This document shows, piece by piece, positions 1-10,726 of a stretch of DNA of 64,000 bases (positions are counted from its first letter, which is position 1; every line of letters starts with the position of its first letter). A program made the translations under genes and the position numbers. The notes beneath the pieces are model-generated. The model was not told the DNA's origin. It did not search any database and was given only the letters and a program-made list of their open reading frames with translations. Source of the stretch: Palsa-504 sp963800415 (GTDB taxonomy: Bacteria; Actinomycetota; Actinomycetes; Streptosporangiales; Streptosporangiaceae); the NCBI GenBank assembly GCA_963800415.1, contig CAWDBS010000065.1:21268-85267 (forward strand). Direction: 5' to 3'.

Positions 1-314
1 CGTCCGGCAGGCGCCGGCACGATGCGCATCCAGCGGCGCTTGAACCACGGGCGGGCCATCACGGTGTGCTGAACCGCGAACAGCAACAGCAGCAGCAGGT
101 CGATGGCCACCGCGACCGGCACGGCGGCGCGCGGCCCCTGGTCGGTGCCCGAGGGCACGCCAAAACCGGCGAAGAAGCCCACCGCGTAGCCGAGCACCGC
201 CAGGAAGAGCAGGTAGGCAGCCACCGTGTACACCAGGATGATCAGTGCGGGCATCCTTGCCAGCTGTGCGCGCTCGGCCACCAGAAGGCGGTCCGGCTCC
301 GTGGTGTGTGACAT
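1..314 (-). CDS. mddA: Methanethiol S-methyltransferase, N-terminal part (cut by window edge)
   Basis: The ATG is at 312-314 and the reading frame stays open to the window edge, giving about 104 residues. Two hydrophobic segments (about residues 24-48 and 63-78) are followed by AVQHTVMARPWFKRRWMRIVP, the characteristic core of the MddA/NnrU-like membrane methyltransferases. MddA methylates methanethiol to dimethyl sulfide using S-adenosylmethionine and is an integral membrane protein. The C-terminal half, which carries the cofactor site, lies outside the window, so activity cannot be judged. The family call is good; a generic isoprenylcysteine methyltransferase-like protein is the alternative. 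Confidence 0.75.
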   Translation of the reverse strand, partial: MSHTTEPDRLLVAERAQLARMPALIILVYTVAAYLLFLAVLGYAVGFFAGFGVPSGTDQGPRAAVPVAVAIDLLLLLLFAVQHTVMARPWFKRRWMRIVPAPAG

Positions 315-729
315 GCCTCGACGCTAGAACCGCCCGGCCGCAGGCGGCTATCGGGTGAACTACCGGCAATTTCCCCGTTCCCCCGGCCGGGGGCGGTCGC
401 AGGGGCTCAATACGCCGGGCGAACTACCGAGCCGCTCAGCGGCGCAGCCGGTGCTCGGTCACCCACGCCGCGATCTGGGCACGCGACGCCGGGCCAGCGC
501 CCGCTGTCGAGTAAGCGACGCGGCCCGCCGGCGTGGTGCAGTACCTGATCCTCGGCCTCACCGGTCCAGGCTGGCACCTTCGGCCGGCGCAGTAAAGGAG
601 CAGCACAGGGACGGACATGACGATGACGATCCCGGAACCAGGCCCGGCGAAGGCCCCGCCCGGCGGCGTCCCGCGGTGCCGTCGGGTCTCACCGGGCCGG
701 GCCCTGCGGCCCGGCGACGGCGACGGGGG
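315..729. other. Intergenic region with a possible alpha/beta-hydrolase N-terminal remnant
   Basis: No complete gene is supported here. On the minus strand about 436-545 encodes RIRYCTTPAGRVAYSTAGAG, which resembles the first beta-strands of alpha/beta hydrolases often fused to LuxR regulators; it is followed by unrelated sequence and a stop. This looks like a short decayed remnant. No convincing terminator or promoter was seen. Confidence 0.3.
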
Positions 730-2583
<1,854 letters not shown>

Positions 2584-3146
2584 GGTTCCCCTCCACCTCG
2601 CCGCCGGGGCAGCCCGCCAGCCCGGGACCAGGCACGCGCCCAGGCAAAGCCGCTGCTACGACCATCCCGCGAATATGCGGTTGACCCAGTATGGGAGCAG
2701 GGAGGGCTGCGCTGACAAGATTCCGCCAACGGGACTTGACCAAAACGGGACTTGACCAAGCAGCCCCACGCAGCGGGACCGGCTGCCGGGTCAGGATCCC
2801 GAGGTCAACCGCAACAATAAAATGCATGTGCCGATGCACGTGCAGATAATTGACAGCACGGCCGTGCAGGAGCACCATAGCCAGGAGACGTAGGACTAGA
2901 CCCTCCTCCCGTGATAGTCCTGCGCTGCCAGGGACACCCGGCCGCACGACTCTGCTCCCCCCCGCGGGGTCCTGCGGCTGGGCCCGTGGCATCAGCGTGC
3001 GTATCTACCGAATCGGGGCCGTGCGCACCGGCCGTCGCGCGGTTCTTCACGCGGCATCTCAGCTAGCCGCTGGCCGCCCGGGACACCTGAGGGGCCCTTT
3101 CCCGGGCGGCTGGGGATACCCGCCAGCCTCGACGGGGACCTCACGT
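2584..3146. other. Intergenic region with a 16-bp tandem repeat
   Basis: About 560 bp without a supported gene. Besides the tandem repeat (separate entry), there is a TTGACA box near 2849 followed by the perfect 12-bp palindrome GCACGGCCGTGC. No coding gene was found to go with them, so they are only noted. Open frames through this stretch are high-GC shadows without recognisable domains or ribosome sites. Confidence 0.4.
2728..2759. repeat. Two tandem copies of a 16-bp unit
   Basis: The unit AACGGGACTTGACCAA occurs twice back to back (2728-2743 and 2744-2759) without mismatch. It lies 145-176 bp upstream of the acyl-CoA synthetase start on the minus strand, so it could be a regulator binding site for that gene or a replication-slippage product. 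Nothing else in the window matches it. Confidence 0.6.
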
Positions 3147-3341
3147 CTAGACAGCGGCGTCACACGGCGCGACAGCGCGTCGGCGGCGGGCGGCCAGGGC
3201 GCCGAACGGCCAGACAGCCCGGCGCCGCACCTCAGGCTTGGCCTGGGCCATCCTGCTGACCCGCTCTTCAATCCGGCGGATCTCGGCGAAGGTCCTGGCT
3301 CGCTCCATCTGCTGTGTCTGGTAGACCAGGTAAGCGTTCAT
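3147..3341 (-). CDS. Small hypothetical protein, 64 aa
   Basis: The start ATG at 3339-3341 is preceded by a good AAGGAG ribosome site eight bases away, which is the main reason to accept this gene. The N-terminus MNAYLVYQTQQMERARTFAE followed by a basic helix resembles small actinobacterial proteins of unknown function. It has no signal peptide or membrane segment. The charged C-terminus (RRRAVWPFGALAARRRR) suggests nucleic-acid or membrane-surface contact, but that is inference only. No neighbour suggests a role. Confidence 0.6.
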   Translation of the reverse strand: MNAYLVYQTQQMERARTFAEIRRIEERVSRMAQAKPEVRRRAVWPFGALAARRRRAVAPCDAAV

Positions 3342-3547
3342 CGGGCTTGCTCCTTGACTGGCGAGTGCCTATATCCGCAACTTACGGCTAAGGCGCGCGC
3401 CGCCACATCGGGCGAAAGCCGTATTTCGAGCGCCGTTCGCGCGGTCGGCGGGAGCTAAGAGATGGCTTAGGGCGGCTGAGGTCACTGGCCGCCGGGGACG
3501 TGCAGCGGCGGGCGGTGGCGGCGGCAGATCGCTGCACCGACCGAGGT

Positions 3548-4363
3548 CTAGTCTTCCGCCGTGACGGCTCGGGTAGCCGGCGTTGGCGTCACCGGGCCTC
3601 CCATTCCAGCCGGGTAATTCTGTACATCACCCACTCGCGGCCGAACTCGGTCAATGACCCGGCGAGCTTCCAGCCGACTCGCTGGAAAACTGTTCGCATC
3701 GCCACGTTCGCCGGATCCGTGGAAGCCTCGATAACCCCAGCCGTCGCATGCTCGAAAAGCCAGTCCGTGAGGAGCGCGAGCGCCTCGCGCCCGTAACCCC
3801 TGCCACGTGCGTTTTCCCGCAGCCCTGGGAGACGCCCCGCCGTCCACGCGGGGAGCGCGCGGAATGTCGAATCTGCGCATGAGAACAGTCAAGTGCAAGT
3901 GTCGCGTATGACGTCCATATAAGCCATTCCAGTGCCTGCTGGAGTGCTTCTTATGCGATGAGTAGACCATCCGCCCCCCGGCTACGAACAAGACCCCCAA
4001 AATGGCGACTACGACCATAAAGAAGAACAATCCAAGATTACCGGTTAGCACAGCGGCCCCCAGTGCGAGTATCGCAAGTGTCGCACATGCGCATGAATTG
4101 ACCACCTTGTTCTCCGGGTGCGGGGTCTGCGCCCGGGCAGGCTTCCGCAGCGGCTGGGCTCCGATCAGCCCGGCGGGGATGTCGGCTATGAGCGCCGCCA
4201 GTTCCGCATAGGTCCGCGAGGCGAACGTCTGGCCCACCCGCATGTCAAACTCGTCCTTGGTCAGCAGACCCTGCACGAACGCGGCCTTCAGCACGTCGAG
4301 CACGTGCTCGCGGTCGGCGTGGGACGCCCGGAGGCGGCCGCGGCCAGCCGTGGCTGCTGCCAT
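3548..4363 (-). CDS. DUF1707 membrane protein with an abnormal C-terminal tail
   Basis: The ATG at 4361-4363 with a GGGAGG ribosome site gives 271 residues. Residues about 10-62 form the DUF1707 (SHOCT-like) domain (RASHADREHVLDVLKAAFVQ, then the DEFDMRVGQTFASRTYAEL core). Two membrane segments follow (about residues 88-130). After about residue 175 the frame runs through a decayed acetyltransferase gene in the wrong frame, so the last 80 or so residues are probably not ancestral. Family members are small membrane proteins of unknown function. The true C-terminus was probably lost in a deletion that joined the two genes. Confidence 0.65.
   Translation of the reverse strand: MAAATAGRGRLRASHADREHVLDVLKAAFVQGLLTKDEFDMRVGQTFASRTYAELAALIADIPAGLIGAQPLRKPARAQTPHPENKVVNSCACATLAILALGAAVLTGNLGLFFFMVVVAILGVLFVAGGRMVYSSHKKHSSRHWNGLYGRHTRHLHLTVLMRRFDIPRAPRVDGGASPRAAGKRTWQGLRARGARAPHGLAFRACDGWGYRGFHGSGERGDANSFPASRLEARRVIDRVRPRVGDVQNYPAGMGGPVTPTPATRAVTAED
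3589..3831 (-). pseudogene. GNAT acetyltransferase, C-terminal remnant
   Basis: Read from about 3831 down to a TGA at 3589-3591, the frame gives RLPGLRENARGRGYGREALA (the acetyl-CoA binding RGxGYGRE loop), then DPANVAMRTVFQRVGWKLAG and an ending typical of GNAT acyltransferases. The N-terminal half is missing and there is no start codon. It lies entirely inside the 3' end of the DUF1707 reading frame but in a different phase, which identifies it as leftover DNA rather than an expressed gene. Confidence 0.7.
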
Positions 4364-4654
4364 GTCGCCTCCCGGCTTTGCCGTCACCAGCGCCTCCCCG
4401 ATACAAGGAAAGCGTAGTGCGGCTGCCCTGCAGTGGCCAGCCCGGCAGGAGCCAAAGCGCCAGCAGTGGTGGTCAGGGGCGTCGTCGCCCTGGAGGGCAC
4501 CCCGCGCGACGCGAGATAACGGCTTTGCCCTGCCGACTGGCGGCCGCAAAGCCTGAGCTCGTGGCCTCGGGCACCAGAGCACGCCTGCCCGTCACGTTCC
4601 AGACCGGAAGCCGATCCCGCGGGTTCACCGCGGCCGCAGCCGAGTGACCTGGAG

Positions 4655-4677
4655 TGCTAACAGAAAGATGGTTAGCC
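4655..4677. promoter_or_regulatory. Possible operator upstream of the alpha/beta hydrolase gene
   Basis: The 357 bp between the DUF1707 gene and the hydrolase contain one notable site: the inverted arms GCTAAC (4656-4661) and GTTAGC (4671-4676) separated by nine bases, about 45 bp before the hydrolase start. Size and position suit a dimeric repressor. No regulator is encoded next door. The rest of the gap shows nothing. Confidence 0.3.
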
Positions 4678-4720
4678 TGTCAGGGCGGACGTTCCGGCGT
4701 CAAACCAACGGAGGCAGCGC

Positions 4721-5545
4721 ATGGGCACGATCACGACGGCCGATGGCACAGAGATCTTCTACAAGGACTGGGGCTCGGGCCAGCCGATCGTCTTCAGTCA
4801 CGGCTGGCCGCTTTCGGCCGATGACTGGGACACCCAGATGCTGTTCTTCCTGCGGCACGGCTACCGCGTCATCGCCCATGACCGGCGGGGCCACGGACGC
4901 TCCACCCAGACCAGCGACGGTCACGACATGGACCACTACGCCGACGACCTGGCCGCGCTGACGGCCCATCTCGATCTCCGGGACGCCGTCCACGTCGGGC
5001 ATTCCACCGGTGGCGGCGAAGTCGTGCACTACATCGCCCGGCACGGTGAGAGCCGGGTGGCCAAAGCGGTGCTGATCAGTGCGGTGCCGCCGCTGATGGT
5101 GCGGACCGACGCCAACCCCGGCGGGCTGCCCAAGAGCGTCTTCGACGGCCTGCAGGCCCAGCTGGCCGCCAACCGGTCAGAGTTCTACCGGGCCCTGCCG
5201 TCGGGCCCCTTCTACGGCTTCAACCGGCCCGGCGCCCAATCCTCCGAAGCGATCATCGCGAACTGGTGGCGGCAGGGAATGATGGGCGGAGCGAAGGCAC
5301 ATTACGACGGCATCGTGGCCTTCTCCCAGACCGATTTCACCGGGGACCTCAAGAAGATCACGGTGCCGGTCCTGGTAATGCACGGCGACGATGACCAGAT
5401 CGTTCCCTACGCCGACTCCGGACCGCTGTCCGCGCGGCTCGTGCAGAACGGGACGCTGAAGACGTACAAGGGATTCCCGCACGGCATGCCGACCACCCAG
5501 GCCGAGACGATCAACGCTGACCTGCTGGCCTTCGTGCAGTCCTGA
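4721..5545 (+). CDS. Alpha/beta hydrolase, non-haem chloroperoxidase-like esterase
   Basis: The 274-residue length and motifs match the cofactor-free haloperoxidase/arylesterase family. The oxyanion strand is VFSHGWPLSADDW, the nucleophile Ser95 sits in GHSTGG, an acidic residue lies in HGDDDQIVP (about 223-225) and the catalytic His254 in GFPHGM. Such enzymes hydrolyse esters and can make peracids; the physiological substrate is usually unknown. The ATG at 4721 follows an AACGGAGGCAGCGC ribosome site. No signal peptide is present, so it is cytoplasmic. It forms a single-gene unit. Confidence 0.9.
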   Translation: MGTITTADGTEIFYKDWGSGQPIVFSHGWPLSADDWDTQMLFFLRHGYRVIAHDRRGHGRSTQTSDGHDMDHYADDLAALTAHLDLRDAVHVGHSTGGGEVVHYIARHGESRVAKAVLISAVPPLMVRTDANPGGLPKSVFDGLQAQLAANRSEFYRALPSGPFYGFNRPGAQSSEAIIANWWRQGMMGGAKAHYDGIVAFSQTDFTGDLKKITVPVLVMHGDDDQIVPYADSGPLSARLVQNGTLKTYKGFPHGMPTTQAETINADLLAFVQS

Positions 5546-5709
5546 CCGACCCGGCGGCTGGGGCTCGGCACTCCGTACACCCGAACAGGACGGGCTCCCC
5601 TCCCAGGACGGAACATCCGGACATGCCGCGATTAGGCACGTCCGGGATCGCCGATTGCGTGCCGGTGGAGTCGCGACCAGCTTCGACGCCTGGCAGCGCA
5701 GCCGCCTGC

Positions 5710-6171
5710 TCAGCGCGAGGCCGACGCCCACGGGCCAACGCCGCCGATGCGCTCGACGGAGTAGCGCACGACATAGCCGTCACCCTTCGGCGCCGGGAAC
5801 TCGGCGTCAGGGGACATGTAGACCTTCGCCAGGCGGTTGAGCAGATTCCATGCATCGTCGCTCGGCTGAACGGCGGCCCGCGCGCGCACCATGGCATACG
5901 GGTTCAACAAGACGCCGGGTGCCCGCGGCGCATCGAAGGACAGCACGACCCGCGGGTCTCGCTCGATGTTGCGCAGCTTCGCGTACCATCCCAGATGGCC
6001 ACTGACGAGATCATCGCCGTCCAGCCCGATCCAGATGACGCTCACCTGCGGGCTCCCGTCGGCGTTGATGGTGCTCAGGTGAGCCATGGGGCCAGACTCG
6101 ATCAAGTCCCGCAACTCACGCGGCAGCCCGCTCGTAGCTTGTTCGCCTCTTAGCTTGTTCGCCTCTGTCAC
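5710..6171 (-). CDS. PPOX-class F420/FMN-dependent oxidoreductase
   Basis: This 153-residue split-barrel protein has the family layout: an N-terminal helix, then GPMAHLSTINADGSPQVSVI, the cofactor-phosphate region VSGHLGWYAKLRNIERDPRV and the acidic C-terminal helix. In actinobacteria this subfamily mostly uses deazaflavin F420, so the organism probably makes F420. The start ATG at 6169-6171 is the only in-frame one near the domain. Substrate is unknown. It runs opposite to the hydrolase upstream and stands alone. Confidence 0.85.
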   Translation of the reverse strand: MTEANKLRGEQATSGLPRELRDLIESGPMAHLSTINADGSPQVSVIWIGLDGDDLVSGHLGWYAKLRNIERDPRVVLSFDAPRAPGVLLNPYAMVRARAAVQPSDDAWNLLNRLAKVYMSPDAEFPAPKGDGYVVRYSVERIGGVGPWASASR

Positions 6172-6375
6172 GGGCTTATCGTACCGATCGTCCGAGAAGG
6201 CAAACGTTGGCTAGCGCGGCTCTAGCACGCCGGCTGACACCTGCAACGCTCACATAGGCAGGAGTGTGTTGGCAGGTGGGAATTGGAGCCCACGGCAGCG
6301 GCTCTCGGCCGGCGGCCGTGCCAGGCCGCGGAATATTTACTGGCCAAGACATCGGAGGCTGGCGAGAATCAGGCT

Positions 6376-7008
6376 GTGGAGCATCTCTCACGTGAGCGTC
6401 TGCTGGCCGGGCTCGACGAGATCCGCGACTCCCCGCAAGACGGCGGCCGGCTCGTTTTGATCGTCCGCCGCCCGGCAGTGGGCGAGCGGGCCCTGCCGAC
6501 CGAGGCGGTGCTGGACCAGCTCGCCGGGCTTGACGGGGACAACTGGCTCACCCGCGGCAGCACGAGCACACCGGACGGATCGGCTGACCCGCAACGGCAG
6601 GTGACGGTGATGAACGCGCGGGTGGCGGAGCTTGTCGCCGGCGGGACTGCCGGGATGCCGCTGGCCGGTGATCAGCTGTATCTGGACCTGGACCTCAGCC
6701 TCGACAACCTCCCGGCAGGCAGCCTGCTCGCGGTGGGCCAGGCTGTGCTGCAGGTCAGCGAGGCCCCGCACTTGGGCTGCGCGAAGTTCGTCGAGCGCTT
6801 CGGGGGTGAGGCGATGCGCTTTGTCAACTCTCGCGTCGGCCGCCAGCTGCGGCTGCGCGGAATGAATGCACGTGTGGTGATATCGGGCACCGTCCGGCTC
6901 GGTGACCTGGCCGCAAAGGCTCCCACCCGGCTGGCCCGCCAGCGTCAGTCGGCGATGGGCTCCCAGATCAGCTCGGCCACATCGATGACCAGGTCGGGTC
7001 CGGCCTGA
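6376..7008 (+). CDS. MOSC domain protein
   Basis: MOSC domains relate to the C-terminus of molybdenum-cofactor sulfurases and bind sulfur-carrying cysteines. The GTG at 6376 gives VEHLSRERLLAGLDEIRDSP, the usual beginning of this short stand-alone family; an upstream TTG at 6283 would add 31 residues without homology. The core runs through LVLIVRRPAVGERALP, NWLTRGSTSTPDGSADPQRQ and the conserved cysteine segment APHLGCAKFVERFG. The last 20 or so residues (after VRLGDLA) look non-homologous, and the 3' end overlaps the convergent DUF3237 gene by 64 bp, hinting that the original stop was lost. Confidence 0.8.
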   Translation: MEHLSRERLLAGLDEIRDSPQDGGRLVLIVRRPAVGERALPTEAVLDQLAGLDGDNWLTRGSTSTPDGSADPQRQVTVMNARVAELVAGGTAGMPLAGDQLYLDLDLSLDNLPAGSLLAVGQAVLQVSEAPHLGCAKFVERFGGEAMRFVNSRVGRQLRLRGMNARVVISGTVRLGDLAAKAPTRLARQRQSAMGSQISSATSMTRSGPA

Positions 7009-7388
7009 CCTGGATCGCTGGGTGCGCGAACCTCGCCGGTGCAGACGCAGACCGCGTCGTTCAGCCGGCGATAGGGCTCGCGGTCGGCCAGGTGAAACAC
7101 CGACCCGACGATCTGGCGGCGTTCCGGCGGGTAGGCGCGGCCATACCCGTGCCACTCCACCATGATCACGGCCCCGTCGCCGGTCTCGATGACGGCCCGG
7201 AAGTCGGGCCGGAAGGGGCCGGCCGCGCCCTCCTTCCGGGGGAAGTTCGCGCCGCGGAACCGTCCGGTTACCGACCCTTCACAGCGTCCCTCGGCGAGGA
7301 AGAACATCTGCTGCCAGCCGCCGTCCAGGCCGACCGCCCAGCTCTCGGGATAGGTGAAGCGGACGCGATACAGCGGCTCAAGCCTCAT
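6945..7388 (-). CDS. DUF3237-like protein
   Basis: 147 residues starting at the ATG 7386-7388. The family signature is visible as RCEGSVTGRFRGANFPR near residue 35 and GAVIMVEWHGYGR near residue 75. DUF3237 proteins are beta-rich, of unknown function, and often near small-molecule or lipid metabolism genes. There is no signal peptide. It converges on and overlaps the MOSC gene, so the two transcripts would be antisense at their 3' ends. Confidence 0.75.
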   Translation of the reverse strand: MRLEPLYRVRFTYPESWAVGLDGGWQQMFFLAEGRCEGSVTGRFRGANFPRKEGAAGPFRPDFRAVIETGDGAVIMVEWHGYGRAYPPERRQIVGSVFHLADREPYRRLNDAVCVCTGEVRAPSDPGQAGPDLVIDVAELIWEPIAD

Positions 7389-7423
7389 CAGCTACTCCAC
7401 ATCGCCACCGCCGCGCGCCGGCC

Positions 7424-7603
7424 TCACCATAGGTCGCCACCCGTCAGCACGTAGATGAACGGCACGAGCGGGATAAGGCCGAACAGAGCCCATGCCAGCT
7501 TTGCAACGCCCCCGATATCACGGCGGCTCACCAGGTCAATCCACATGAGGATCACGGCGACGGGATGGAGGAAACAGACCAGGAGCTCGAGAACTTTCTT
7601 CAT
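7424..7603 (-). CDS. Small membrane protein with PLD-nuclease N-terminal-like domain, 59 aa
   Basis: The ATG at 7601-7603 starts MKKVLELLVCFLHPVAVILM, a first membrane helix; the second is WALFGLIPLVPFIYVLTGG, ending in the PLDc_N-type sequence FIYVLTGGDLW and a TGA at 7424-7426. The two-helix layout and ending match stand-alone PLDc_N proteins, which sit in the membrane and have no known activity. The ribosome site is weak (AGG five bases upstream). Confidence 0.6.
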   Translation of the reverse strand: MKKVLELLVCFLHPVAVILMWIDLVSRRDIGGVAKLAWALFGLIPLVPFIYVLTGGDLW

Positions 7604-7721
7604 TACCTGAATCTACCGGGAGCGCTGTGGGCGCCTGACCCCCGGTCCCCGCTCCTTCACGGCCGGGACAGGGCCCGAGTTCGCCGGGAATCCGCCGAAC
7701 CCATCACGAAGAGCCCGGCGA

Positions 7722-8960
7722 CTACTGGGTGAGTTGCTGGGTGGCCAGAGTAAACCCCGCTGATCTGAGCCGGTCGGCGAGCGCGGGACCCATCGCGGTG
7801 GCTGGTGTCAGGACACCGGCGTGGTCGGGCAAGCGGTCCCGGTCCAGCGCGAGGCACAGCGCGCTTTCGCCGAGCATCACCGATGTCGCGGCATATCCCG
7901 GGTCCCCCCGCGCTTGGATCGTGCCCAGGTACCTCGCCCCGGCCGAGGTGCGGGTGTGGATCTGTATGCGGAAAAAGCCGGTGCGGCGGGTCTTCTCGCT
8001 GGGACCCTGGCCGGGGGCGGGCAGCAGTCGGCCGAGCACCGCCCGCGACGGCGTGAACGCCAGCCCTGCCTCCAGGGCCTTCAGCGCGGCGCTGGCCGCG
8101 GCGCCCAGCACGGGCGCGGCCGGGCCGGCGCCGAACCCGGTGACCTCCCGGTAGCGGAACCGGCGTCCGTAGGCCCAGCCTTGCAGGGCGTTGCTGCGGC
8201 GCACCACGCGGGTGTTGATCCCGGCCACGACGAACGGGCCCACCCACATCCGCAGACCACCGTCGTAGCGGACCCGGTCCAGGTCACCCTCGCCGCCCAA
8301 GTCGGGTTCGGCGGCACGATCAGGGCTGAGCGCATAGGGGTCCCGGACCACCTGGCGGCGCTCAGCGCTGGCCCGCACCTCATCCTGCTGCCCCATCATC
8401 GACGCCAATGTCCCGCCGCTGATACCGCCCTTCAACGCCGTCACGACCAGCGTCGTGTCCTGCAGGTCGCCGGCGTCATCGGCCCGGGCGGCGTGATGCA
8501 GCAGCAGCGCCCCCAGGTCAGACGGGACCGAGTCGAACCCGCAGCAATGCACGATGCGCGCGCCCGCCCCGGCCGCAATGTCGTGGTAGCGGTCGATGCT
8601 GTCCCGGATGAACAGCACCTCGCCGGTCAGGTCCGCGTAGTCGGTGCCCGCAGCGGCGCAGGCCCCGACCAGCCCCAGCCCGTGCGCGCGGTAGGGTCCC
8701 ACCGTGCTCACCACCACCCGGGCCGCCCGCGCCAGCGCCGCCACGGACACCGGATCGGCCGAATCGGCGACCAGCAGCGGCCACGCCGACGCGGCCGCGC
8801 CCAGCCGCGCCCGCACATCAGCCAGCCGCGGCGCCGACCGCCCGGCAAGGCCGATGCGGACATCGCCGGGCGCATGACCGGCCAGATAGCCGGCCACCAG
8901 CCGCCCTGCGAAACCGGTGGCGCCGAACACCACCACATCCAGTTCACGGTCCTCGCTCAC
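7722..8960 (-). CDS. Trans-acting enoyl reductase / saccharopine dehydrogenase-like protein
   Basis: The 412-residue protein opens with the Rossmann motif DVVVFGATGFAGRLVAGYLA and continues with RVVVSTVGPYRAHGLGLVGA and IVHCCGFDSVPSDLGALLLH, the signature of the mycobacterial trans-acting enoyl reductase family (Rv2953 type). In mycobacteria these act with polyketide synthases in phthiocerol lipid synthesis; relatives in other actinobacteria are widespread and unassigned. No polyketide synthase is nearby, so the substrate is open. Length and start (ATG 8958-8960) are normal. Confidence 0.85.
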   Translation of the reverse strand: MSEDRELDVVVFGATGFAGRLVAGYLAGHAPGDVRIGLAGRSAPRLADVRARLGAAASAWPLLVADSADPVSVAALARAARVVVSTVGPYRAHGLGLVGACAAAGTDYADLTGEVLFIRDSIDRYHDIAAGAGARIVHCCGFDSVPSDLGALLLHHAARADDAGDLQDTTLVVTALKGGISGGTLASMMGQQDEVRASAERRQVVRDPYALSPDRAAEPDLGGEGDLDRVRYDGGLRMWVGPFVVAGINTRVVRRSNALQGWAYGRRFRYREVTGFGAGPAAPVLGAAASAALKALEAGLAFTPSRAVLGRLLPAPGQGPSEKTRRTGFFRIQIHTRTSAGARYLGTIQARGDPGYAATSVMLGESALCLALDRDRLPDHAGVLTPATAMGPALADRLRSAGFTLATQQLTQ

Positions 8961-9103
8961 CCGCTCATCCTAGACAGGCCGGCCCTGAGGATGCTCCTTG
9001 CTGAGTTCCTCGGGCGCGTCAAGGTGGCCAGGTGCCAGTTTCCCGGCGGCGGTGGGCGCGGCGATCGTGCGGCGGTGAGCGCGGTGATCGTATAGTGACT
9101 GCC

Positions 9104-9808
9104 ATGTCGGCAGGTCTGCCAGTCACGGACGCGCCGGTGACTTCGGTTGCCGGGGCGATCGCCCGCATGGAGGCGATTGCGGCGGCGCTTCCCGCCGCCG
9201 ACGGGCTGGCATGTTTCAACCGCATGTACCTGGACGTGACCCAGCAGGTGAACAGCCAGCTTAGCCAGGGCTTTTTCGCCGACCCTGCGTTCATGACCCA
9301 GCTGGACGTGGCATTCGCCAACCTGTACTTCACCGCAGCCAGCGCCGCTGCTGATCCGGCGGCGGTGCCGCTGGCCTGGCGGCCGCTCATCGAACAGCGC
9401 GCCGCGGCGGGGATCGAACCGGTCCAGTTCGCGCTGGCGGGCATGAACGCTCACATCAACCACGACCTGCCGCTGGCGATGGTCAGCACCTGCACGGCCC
9501 TGGCCACCGCACCCGACGCCGGCGCGCATTCCGCGGACTACCAGAAGGTAGACCAGCTGCTGGACGCGGCTGAGCAGTCCATCCGGCAGTCCTTCGAGTC
9601 CGCACCTGAGCTAGCCGTCGACCGCCATCTCAGCGCCGTCGCCACCCTGATCGGCAACTGGACCATCAACAGCGCCCGGGACCTGGCCTGGACCAACTCC
9701 CTGCTGCTCTGGGCGGTGCGTGATAACTGGGTCGCCCATGGCCTGCTCCTAGATAGCCTGGCCGCCTCGACAGCGCTCGCAAGCCGCATGCTCCTCGTGG
9801 CCGTTTGA
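9104..9808 (+). CDS. DUF5995 family protein
   Basis: The ATG at 9104 gives 234 residues; a longer reading from 9032 has no homology. Features of the family are the N-terminal helix VAGAIARMEAIAAALPAADG, the FNRMYLDVTQQV segment, FMTQLDVAFANLYF and the histidine motif MNAHINHDLPLA, which may bind a metal. Function is unknown. It has no signal peptide and is mostly alpha-helical by composition. It lies divergently from the enoyl reductase gene, leaving about 140 bp between the two starts for promoters. Confidence 0.8.
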   Translation: MSAGLPVTDAPVTSVAGAIARMEAIAAALPAADGLACFNRMYLDVTQQVNSQLSQGFFADPAFMTQLDVAFANLYFTAASAAADPAAVPLAWRPLIEQRAAAGIEPVQFALAGMNAHINHDLPLAMVSTCTALATAPDAGAHSADYQKVDQLLDAAEQSIRQSFESAPELAVDRHLSAVATLIGNWTINSARDLAWTNSLLLWAVRDNWVAHGLLLDSLAASTALASRMLLVAV

Positions 9809-9895
9809 CCCGGCACGAGGCTGGCCCGGCAGAGGCTGGCCCGGCACCTGCTGCAACGGCCGGACACGGCGCTGCAGCGATAACGTCCGGCCGCC

Positions 9896-10726
9896 TCAGG
9901 AGAGTTCGAAGGGAGCTTCGACGTCGTCGTAGACGCGGGCCGCGGCCAGCAGCCCGTCCGGGCCGCGTTCGTAGACGCCGAGTCCCGCCTGGGGCGGCAG
10001 GACTTGGCTGCCCCAGCGGATGCAGTTGTATTCCAGCGCGCAGCGCACCCCGTCGTCGGTCACCGCGCAATGCTGCATTCCGATGCCGCCGCCTGCGCTG
10101 AAGCACCTGGTAAAAAAGGCGCGAAGCTCCGCGGTGCCGCGGTGGGTGTAGGGCGGGCCGACCGGCTCGCGGTAGTACCCATCCAGTGCGAAGGTGTTCG
10201 CGACTGCCTCAGCGTCACCAGCCTCGAGCGCGGCCTGGTAGCGGGCGACGACATCACCCGGGTGGACCTGCCCGGGCTTGAGTACGGGCGGCCTGACGTG
10301 ACGCCGCCCGTCGACCGGCCATTGACTGCAGTAGGTGCGGAACACCACGGACCTGTCGTCGGGGGATTCGGCGACGACCGCCACTGGCCAGGTCACTTCC
10401 TGCCCGTTGCCGCCCAGATGCGCCAGCAGCTCCACCACGGCCCGCCCGCCGGCGCACGTGGAGGCCACGGTCTCGATGCGGGCATGGCGTTCGGCCAGCC
10501 AGGACTGATTCTCGCTGACGAACCGCCGCAGCTGCCTGTGGCCGCGGATCTCGCCAGCGCGGGGATCATAAACCACCACCTCCCCCGGCCAGGCAGTCTC
10601 CAGAACGTGAGTGTCACCCTTGTTCAGCGCGGTGAAGTACTGTCCGACCGGATCAGCGTGCCCCGCGGCGCGGGCCTGCCTGCGCACCAACTCCACCGCA
10701 CTGGCGAAGTCCGGAAACCACGGCAT
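9896..10726 (-). CDS. Double SnoaL/NTF2-like domain protein
   Basis: The ATG at 10724-10726 with an AAGGGG ribosome site gives 276 residues; the 49 residues upstream in frame are not conserved in character. Two SnoaL-like folds can be seen: residues about 25-140 (DPVGQYFTALNKGDTHVLET, then GEVVVYDPRAGEIRGHRQLR) and about 155-276 (VVARYQAALEAGDAEAVANT, then HRGTAELRAFF and the core VRCALEYNCIRWG). Such domains serve as isomerases, hydrolases or polyketide cyclases. With no cluster around it the reaction cannot be named. Confidence 0.75.
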   Translation of the reverse strand: MPWFPDFASAVELVRRQARAAGHADPVGQYFTALNKGDTHVLETAWPGEVVVYDPRAGEIRGHRQLRRFVSENQSWLAERHARIETVASTCAGGRAVVELLAHLGGNGQEVTWPVAVVAESPDDRSVVFRTYCSQWPVDGRRHVRPPVLKPGQVHPGDVVARYQAALEAGDAEAVANTFALDGYYREPVGPPYTHRGTAELRAFFTRCFSAGGGIGMQHCAVTDDGVRCALEYNCIRWGSQVLPPQAGLGVYERGPDGLLAAARVYDDVEAPFELS

